Part shown: piece after piece, positions 59,001 to 64,000 of the stretch
Position numbering within the stretch: the stretch's first letter is position 1
Layout: every line of letters starts with the position of its first letter
Assembly: GCA_039707655.1 (NCBI GenBank)
Contig: CM077665.1
Location: 287,188,205-287,252,204 of the forward strand
Length of the DNA: 64,000 bases
Source: Elymus sibiricus
Taxonomy: Eukaryota > Streptophyta > Magnoliopsida > Poales > Poaceae
Direction of reading: 5' to 3'
Translations under genes and position numbers: made by a program
The notes under the pieces: model-generated
Database searches by the model: none
The model's input: only the letters and a program-made list of their open reading frames with translations
Told to the model about the DNA's origin: nothing

Positions 59001-60430
59001 CGTTCCAGATAGTTCGGCTAGGGGGTAAAGGGAGAACCTCTGTGATTGTTACTATCGGGTCATCCGGGTTAGTACCTCAGACTGGGTGAAGCCGAAAGCT
59101 AGCCATGTTAAGAATATAATTGGTCGGCAACGACGAAAGTGAAAATTTTGGTTCCTTAAAGACCACAGAGTTCGGGAACATTCCCCGAACTAAATCCTCA
59201 ATATTTTCCACCCACATTGATCGGAGTTGAGGTTTCACGATCATGGTCAACATGATATCCTGGGAAAAGGAACTTATAAATGAACTATTTTTCCCAGAAG
59301 ATGTTTCTTACGTTACGTAGTAATATAACATATCTCTCCACATACCTTTGTTTATAAAACCATATGGCCGGATTGCCTTGTTTGCCGTAAATGTTTGCCC
59401 TTATAAATGATTTATAAAGTAGGACAAACACTCCTCGGCTACTGGCCGAGGAGGTTGAAGCCGATGGTTGGTCAACAAAGTCTTGTACAATACGGATTCT
59501 AGCATTAATGATGAAAAGTACTTGGATACATAGAATCATTACACATAAATTATGTCAAACGTAACAAAGTTTGTGTCAAACAAATATCGATCCTTAATTT
59601 GACCACCCGTGCCCAAATTAAAGCTCGGGGGCTACTGCATTGATGATTCAATGCAGAAAATTTAAGTGCAAAACAGTTTCCGACGAGATTACGATCCTCG
59701 GGTTGGTCGGCCGCACCCAACCTGAGTCTCGGGGGCTACTACACAACGCATTTTAATTCCTAAAGTATGCTGCCAAGCAAGGAATTGATCCTCATGCCGA
59801 TTTCGCGAATCGACCTGAGTCTCAGGGGCTACTGGGATTAGTGGTTTTATTTTATCCTTCACGTGCATCCCGGGTTTTAGACCGACAAGCACCTTGAGGG
59901 CTACTGTCTATATATATCGGCAGAGAATAAATTGCACCAATCAAAAAATCAGCCCACGGTCGGGGTGGTGCACCACCTCGGAAGCAGTCCGGCATAAAGC
60001 TCGGGCGCAAGTGGCTGGCTCCATAGAGGTCATTTCCGGCATTAAGATCGGCTGAATTCCTTCAGTTTGTTAAAAAGACCAAGGTAATTTATGATACCTC
60101 GGACGCTGATCATTGTTGGAGCTCGGAAGCAGTACGACATAATGCTCAAGATCGGAGACACCTCGAAAGCAGTCCGGCATAAAGCTCGGATGCGAATGGC
60201 TGGCTCCATAAAAGATTATTTCCGGCATTAAGCTCGGATAAACTCCTTCAACTTGTTCAAGACCGAGGTAATCTATGACGCCTCGGATGCAGTTTGGCGT
60301 TGGAGCTCGGCTGCAAAAAGAAACCTCGGATGCAGTTCGGCGTTGTAGTTTGGACGCAAGAGGGCACTGCCGCACGGGAAACACTTCGAACCCGAGTTGT
60401 GACGTAAAAAGTAACAAGTCAACCATAAAA
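56017..60430 (+). other. Element B internal region, non-coding
   Basis: No gag or pol text in any frame. 57270-57620 has CACCTCGGCTGGACC-GGGGCTTCGCC type short repeats. 58220-59130 is homologous to the element A 3' region and is itself partly repeated (CTTACGTTCCGCATTGTTCGG near 58330, CCTACGTTCCAGATAGTTCGG near 58995). 59620-59910 repeats CTCGGGGGCTACTG-like purine tracts. 59974-60343 is a tandem duplication. Confidence 0.65.
59974..60343 (+). repeat. Two-copy tandem repeat, 185-bp period
   Basis: CACCTCG-AAGCAGTCCGGCATAAAGCTCGG begins at 59974 and 60159. Both copies continue with TGGCTGGCTCCATA and TTTCCGGCATTAAG to TAAT-TATGA-CCTCGGA-GC. Confidence 0.85.
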
Positions 60431-60439
60431 TCCAAAAAC

Positions 60440-62423
60440 TTAAAGGGCTCCTCGGATGCCCGATGTGTGAACTCTTCGGATTCAGCTCGGCGATCATCAA
60501 GATCTCGGTTTAGTCTTCGGGGTTCTGGCTTCGACGAGCTAGCCAATTTTCCTTGCCCGTGCAAAAGCAGGTCATGAGTTAGGTAAGGGCGGACATTGTT
60601 CTCGGCTTGTCCTGGCCGAGCTGATGAGCTAGCCATTCTTCCCGGATGTTATGTGTGAAAGAGGCTATTGCCTCGGCATCCGGACAATCCACGATCTAGT
60701 TCTTCTTGGTTAGGAACCGATTCCAAAGTTGTCTAGCTAATTCCCCGGCTTTTTGGACGACGTTGCTCAAGTCGGAGGAGTCCGGGGCGGACATATGTGC
60801 CCTGGAAGTTAGATCGGAAGGCATCCTCGAGATCTTCCCAGCTCCTAGTGGAGTTTTCGAGGAGGCTATTTAACCAGTGCCGAGCTGGTCCTTTAAGCTT
60901 TAGGGGCAAGTATTTGATGGCGTGGAGATCATCTCCTCAGGCTATATGAATGTGGAGAAGAAAGTCTTCAATCCACACGGCCGGGTCTGTTGTCGAGTCG
61001 TATTGTTCTATGTTTAAGGGTGTAAACCCTTCGGGGAACTGATGCTGCATAACCTCGTCTATGAAGCACAGTGGGTGGGCAGCGCCTCTAACCCGGGCTA
61101 CGTCATGCCTGAGATCGGCCATCGTTTGGGCCCGATATTGATCCCGATTTCTGTTGTTGCGGTCGAGACACGGTTGGTACCCATCCCGTCTAGCAGGGGA
61201 GTACTCTCTAGATCCGTAGATGGATCTTGTGTGACCTTCTCTATGGTCCAAGTCCTATCGTAAGTCATATCGATCCTCAGGATGTATAGGATCATTTCCT
61301 CTCCTGTGTGGAAACGCAAGTCTGTACTCGGTCTCTCGAGCCGGCCAGTCCCATCCTCGAGGGGGGCGGTCTAGCTGGTTGTACTGGGTGCGCCTGGGAG
61401 ATACGGTCCCAAAGGCCTTGTCGTCGAATTGCGGCAGCAGATGCTGGCATGGGTAACTTTTGTTTTGATCCGATCGCTCGGTGCCGTACCCCTCTTCGGC
61501 TGCCAAGACTTTCATCCATCTGTCATTGAGGGTATCTTGTTCGGCTTTGAGCTTCTGCTGCTTTGCCTTTAGGCTTCGAGAGGTGGCTAAGAGCTGTCGC
61601 CTAAATCGTTCCTGATACAGGTGGTTTTCAGGGACGGTGAATCTTTGGCTTCGAGGCTATCCTCCTCCTTGACAGAGGGGAGGTAGTTGTCGTCCTCGGA
61701 ATCGTTGGGGTCCTCGGGATCACATTGATCCACGGGCCTCTCCGGGTCTTCCAGTAGTTGCTCGGGGGCTTCGGGGTTGCCGAGGTCCTCTGGGGTGTCA
61801 TTTTCCCTGGTGCCTGCATTGTCTTCCCTTCCCTTGTTCGCCTTGGAAAGTTTGCACTGTTTCCGGCACATTTACAACTCCTTTTCGGATTTGTCGCCAT
61901 TCTTCTTCGGGGTGTGGTTTCCCTTATCATCAGGGGTGTCCACCATATAAATGTCGTAGGTGGAGGTTCCTGTCCATCGTCCAGTGGTGGCAGGGACGGG
62001 TGGATCGACCTCTTCTTCCATGTCTTCTGCCTCCTCAGAGGCGTAGTCCAGCATATCGGTTAAATCTTCGATAGTGGCTACCAAGTGGGTGGTGGGTGGG
62101 CCGTAAAATTCCTCCTGGACTACCTCCAGACCAATCTGAGTGTGGGTCGAGGTCAGGTCATCCATGATTTTCATTGACTGGATCCGGTCCAGCACCTCAT
62201 TCAAAAGCGAGAGGTCGACCGGATTAATATGTCGGACACCTTCGAAGGTAACCTCCGGAGCATCCGTACGAAGAGTATATTCGGCCAGGGCTGGCCCCTG
62301 GTCCTCGGGTGCTGTAATAGGGTCCGAGCTTAAAGCCGGACCCCCGACAGGGATGGGCCCAAGGACGGAGCCAAACAGGAGGCCCGAAGTTAAAGCTTCG
62401 GGATTTCCGGGCTTGTCGGACAA
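60440..62423 (-). pseudogene. Element A gag region (N-terminal ORF and gag core), broken
   Basis: From 62423: MSDKPGNPEALTSGLLFG, VTFEGVRHINPVDLSLLNEV, SEKEL then a stop at 61872-61874, an acidic stretch (PEAPEQLLEDPERPVDQCDP), a frameshift near 61620 and LKAKQQKLKAEQDTLNDRWM. A TAG at 61255-61257 precedes the gag core: HPLCFIDEVMQHQFPEGFTP, DPAVWIEDFLLHIH, LPLKLKGPARHWLNSL, WEDLEDAFRSNFQGTYVRP, and after a further shift LARQLWNRFLTKKN, IVDCPDAEAIASFTHNIREE and WLAHQLGQDKPRTMSALT. This is the standard gag of Triticeae Tat-type Gypsy elements and forms the virus-like particle. It stops near 60500, where element B begins. Confidence 0.85.
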
Positions 62424-62663
62424 GCCCGCGAGCCCAGTAAGGAACAGGTCGCCCCGGGACTCGGCTCAGAACTCTAGGTTCCCGAACCTGATCTCTTGAT
62501 CGAGGGCGAAACTTCCGATCTGGCCAAGATGGCCGGTCGAGTCAGCATGCAGCACAACGCTGCCAAATGCGAAAATCTGTCCGGGGACAAAGGTGTCCCT
62601 GTTACGGACTTCATCGCCAATGACTAGGCAAGCCATCAATCCTCTAGCGATCTCGCACCGGAA

Positions 62664-62682
62664 CTCTCAATGAAAGCACCAA
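62664..62682 (-). other. Element A primer binding site region
   Basis: TTGGTGCTTTCATTGAGAG on the minus strand, directly after the 5' LTR. Confidence 0.7.
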
Positions 62683-63163
62683 TGTCGGTGTCAAAACCGG
62701 CAGATCTCGGGTAGGGGGTCCCAAGCTCTGGATCTTGGATCGATGGGTAACAGGAGACGAAGGGGACAGTGTTTACCCAGGTTCAGGCCCTCTTGAGGAG
62801 GTAAATCCCTATGTCCTGCTTGATTGTATGGATGTGTATGACGATTACAGAGTTGATCTACGTCGAGATCCAATCAGCTAAAACCCTAGATGAGTTCACC
62901 TCCCCTCTACCCACTAAACCCCCCGGTTTATATAGACACCGGGGGTATTTAGGGTTACAAATGATCTGTTTCCAATCGGCGATAGATACGCCGATTCTTT
63001 CTTCTAGTCTTAAAGGACACACCAAGTATTCGGAGGTTTCCTCCCCGAATACGGGGTCGCCTTATGGTTTGGCCTTCCCGCGATAGCCACAGAGCGGCCC
63101 ACCAAGCCGGCCCATGATGGATAAGCCAACGGCCCGAGGACCCCTTAGTCCCGGACTCCCTCA
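62683..63163 (-). repeat. Element A 5' LTR
   Basis: 481 bp, TGAGGGAGTCCGGGACTAAG to GGTTTTGACACCGACA in sense direction. Confidence 0.9.
62927..62934 (-). promoter_or_regulatory. Predicted TATA box of element A 5' LTR
   Basis: TATATAAA on the minus strand in GGTGTCTATATAAACCGGG. Confidence 0.6.
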
Positions 63164-64000
63164 GGGTCTGGTGTGGATGCCAGAACCACCTGAGTGGTAG
63201 TACCGCTCCATAGCAGTGGTACTACCGCCTGAGTGCTGAAAACTGTCCTGAGAAATAAACTGCCATAACTTTCGCAAACGAGCTCCGAATTGAGCAAACT
63301 CAAGCTTGTTGGATAGAGAACGACAAGAGCTATGTGAAACCTCTATCAATGAAGAACCTACAAAAACTCCAACATCGAAAACATCATAGAAGAAGCATAT
63401 GGACTCCGTTTTCGATGAACTCGAGCTTGTCATGAAGATGACCATTAGCTCTAAAACTCACAAAGAGAAACACCAACAAAGAACCAAGAAAGATGATGCA
63501 AGGATGCAAATGGTTTGAGATCTCAACGAATGATACGATCAAGCTACTCACTTGAGAGCTCTCCTTGATAGTACGGAAATTGATCCTATAACCCGGTATC
63601 CCAACTACCACCATGAGACCGGTAAAATAGAAAACCTATCAAGGGAAAACCTATACCTTGCACATAGTCCACTTGAGCTAGATGATGACGATCTTGACTT
63701 CCTCAAGATGGATCACCTATCTTGATTGCGTTGGCTCGATGAACACTAGTTGATTGCTCCCCTATACTCCACTTGGGTGAGCCACTCTTCGGCACATCTT
63801 CACAAGTCCATTGTCACCATAATGGACGGCAAGCTTCAAGTATGTCCTCTTTGTGATGCTCCACTTGAACTTGCACACCGCAATCTTGATGAAGATCACC
63901 ACTTGATGTCATCCTCCATGGGTTGTATGAGATCTTCCTCATGACGCAAGCCCATGGAAACATACCTAACCCCACATAGAACTCTCACGTAGACCATGGG
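63164..64000 (-). repeat. Outer Copia LTR (minus), continued past the window end
   Basis: It resumes the LTR cut at 48835: CACCTGAGTGGTAGTACCGCTCC and GTGGTACTACCGCC palindromes, then GAAAACTGTCCTGAG and CGAGCTCCGAATTGAGCAAA. The LTR is therefore longer than 2 kb. No coding text. The element body, if present, lies to the right of the window. Confidence 0.6.

Larger units (their letters stand above)
55593..60430 (+). mobile_element. Element B: related Gypsy without coding capacity, 3' end missing
   Basis: Inserted in the gag of element A in the opposite orientation. The 5' LTR is 55593-55997, the primer site is identical in type to that of element A, and a long non-coding internal region follows. 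No second LTR was found. The flanking GCAGG at 55588-55592 has no partner near 60430, and part of element A gag is missing there. So the 3' LTR was probably lost in a deletion. The right border is set where element A gag resumes on the minus strand. Confidence 0.7.
48836..63163 (-). mobile_element. Element A: Tat-like Gypsy, non-autonomous, interrupted by element B
   Basis: Sense is minus. LTRs start TGAGGGAGTC and end GACACCGACA. The primer site TTGGTGCTTTCATTGAGAG follows the 5' LTR. Gag (60440-62423) and gag end plus protease (54700-55592) are separated by element B. No reverse transcriptase, RNase H or integrase text is found between the protease and the 3' LTR. Instead there is about 1.4 kb of non-coding sequence and a spliced frame on the opposite strand (49907-53273). 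Extra antisense frames in this position are known from Tat-clade elements such as Grande. LTRs differ by about 5%. The expected 5-bp target duplication is unclear (GTGGC left, GGGTC right). Confidence 0.85.

Noticed and set aside
59893..59960. Start of a 3' LTR for element B after GAGGGCTACTG
   Set aside because: The following TGTCTATATATATCGGCAG shares no sequence with the 5' LTR at 55593.

Overview
This is a gene-poor, repeat-dense stretch of a plant nuclear genome. Long terminal repeats of the BARE1/WIS/Angela type, a Sirevirus-like Copia, Tat-type Gypsy elements, a CACTA transposon, Tourist and Stowaway MITEs and a grass-type F-box/FBD relic point to a large-genome Triticeae grass (wheat, Aegilops, barley or rye). 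The sequence alone does not fix the species. No intact ordinary host gene, tRNA or rRNA gene was recognised.

Layout. 1-263 is a scrap of Gypsy LTR joined to a small gene fragment (264-480, minus). An F-box/LRR pseudogene on the minus strand (3' part 1285-2507, 5' part 11114-11443) is split by a full-length Angela/BARE-like Copia (element 1, 2508-11113, TSD CAAGG). At 12937-31113 lies a Sirevirus-like Copia (element 3). Its 5' LTR was hit by a second Angela/BARE-like Copia (element 2, 13610-22433, TSD GTGAG). 31537-32651 holds a two-exon gene relic (minus). 33500-40010 is a degenerate tandem array with a period of about 370 bp. It is split by a solo LTR (35012-39500, TSD GGGGG), which is itself split by a CACTA element (35868-38780, TSD TAG). 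The CACTA carries a multi-exon B3-like gene and a long near-perfect hairpin. 40771-43416 is a second B3-like relic with two MITEs in its intron. 45137-46440 is a LINE fragment. From 47596 to the window end there is a three-level nest: a Copia LTR (minus) split by a Tat-like Gypsy (element A, minus, 48836-63163), whose gag is split by a related Gypsy in the opposite orientation (element B, from 55593).

How the parts relate. Element A keeps gag and a protease but shows no reverse transcriptase or integrase. It also carries a spliced open reading frame on the opposite strand, as known for other Tat-clade elements. Hand comparison of LTR pairs gives a rough age order: A oldest (about 5% divergence), element 3 (about 3%), element 2 (nearly 3%), element 1 youngest (about 1.5%). 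This agrees with the observed nesting of element 2 in element 3. Element 2 has well-preserved LTRs but a wrecked coding body, which suggests it moved using proteins supplied by relatives.

The items most worth checking are the 56-bp-arm hairpin and the spliced gene inside the CACTA, the CGGTAC(C/T)ACCG palindrome repeated in the promoter-proximal LTR regions of three different families, the swapped U3 segment between elements 1 and 2, and the antisense spliced gene in element A.
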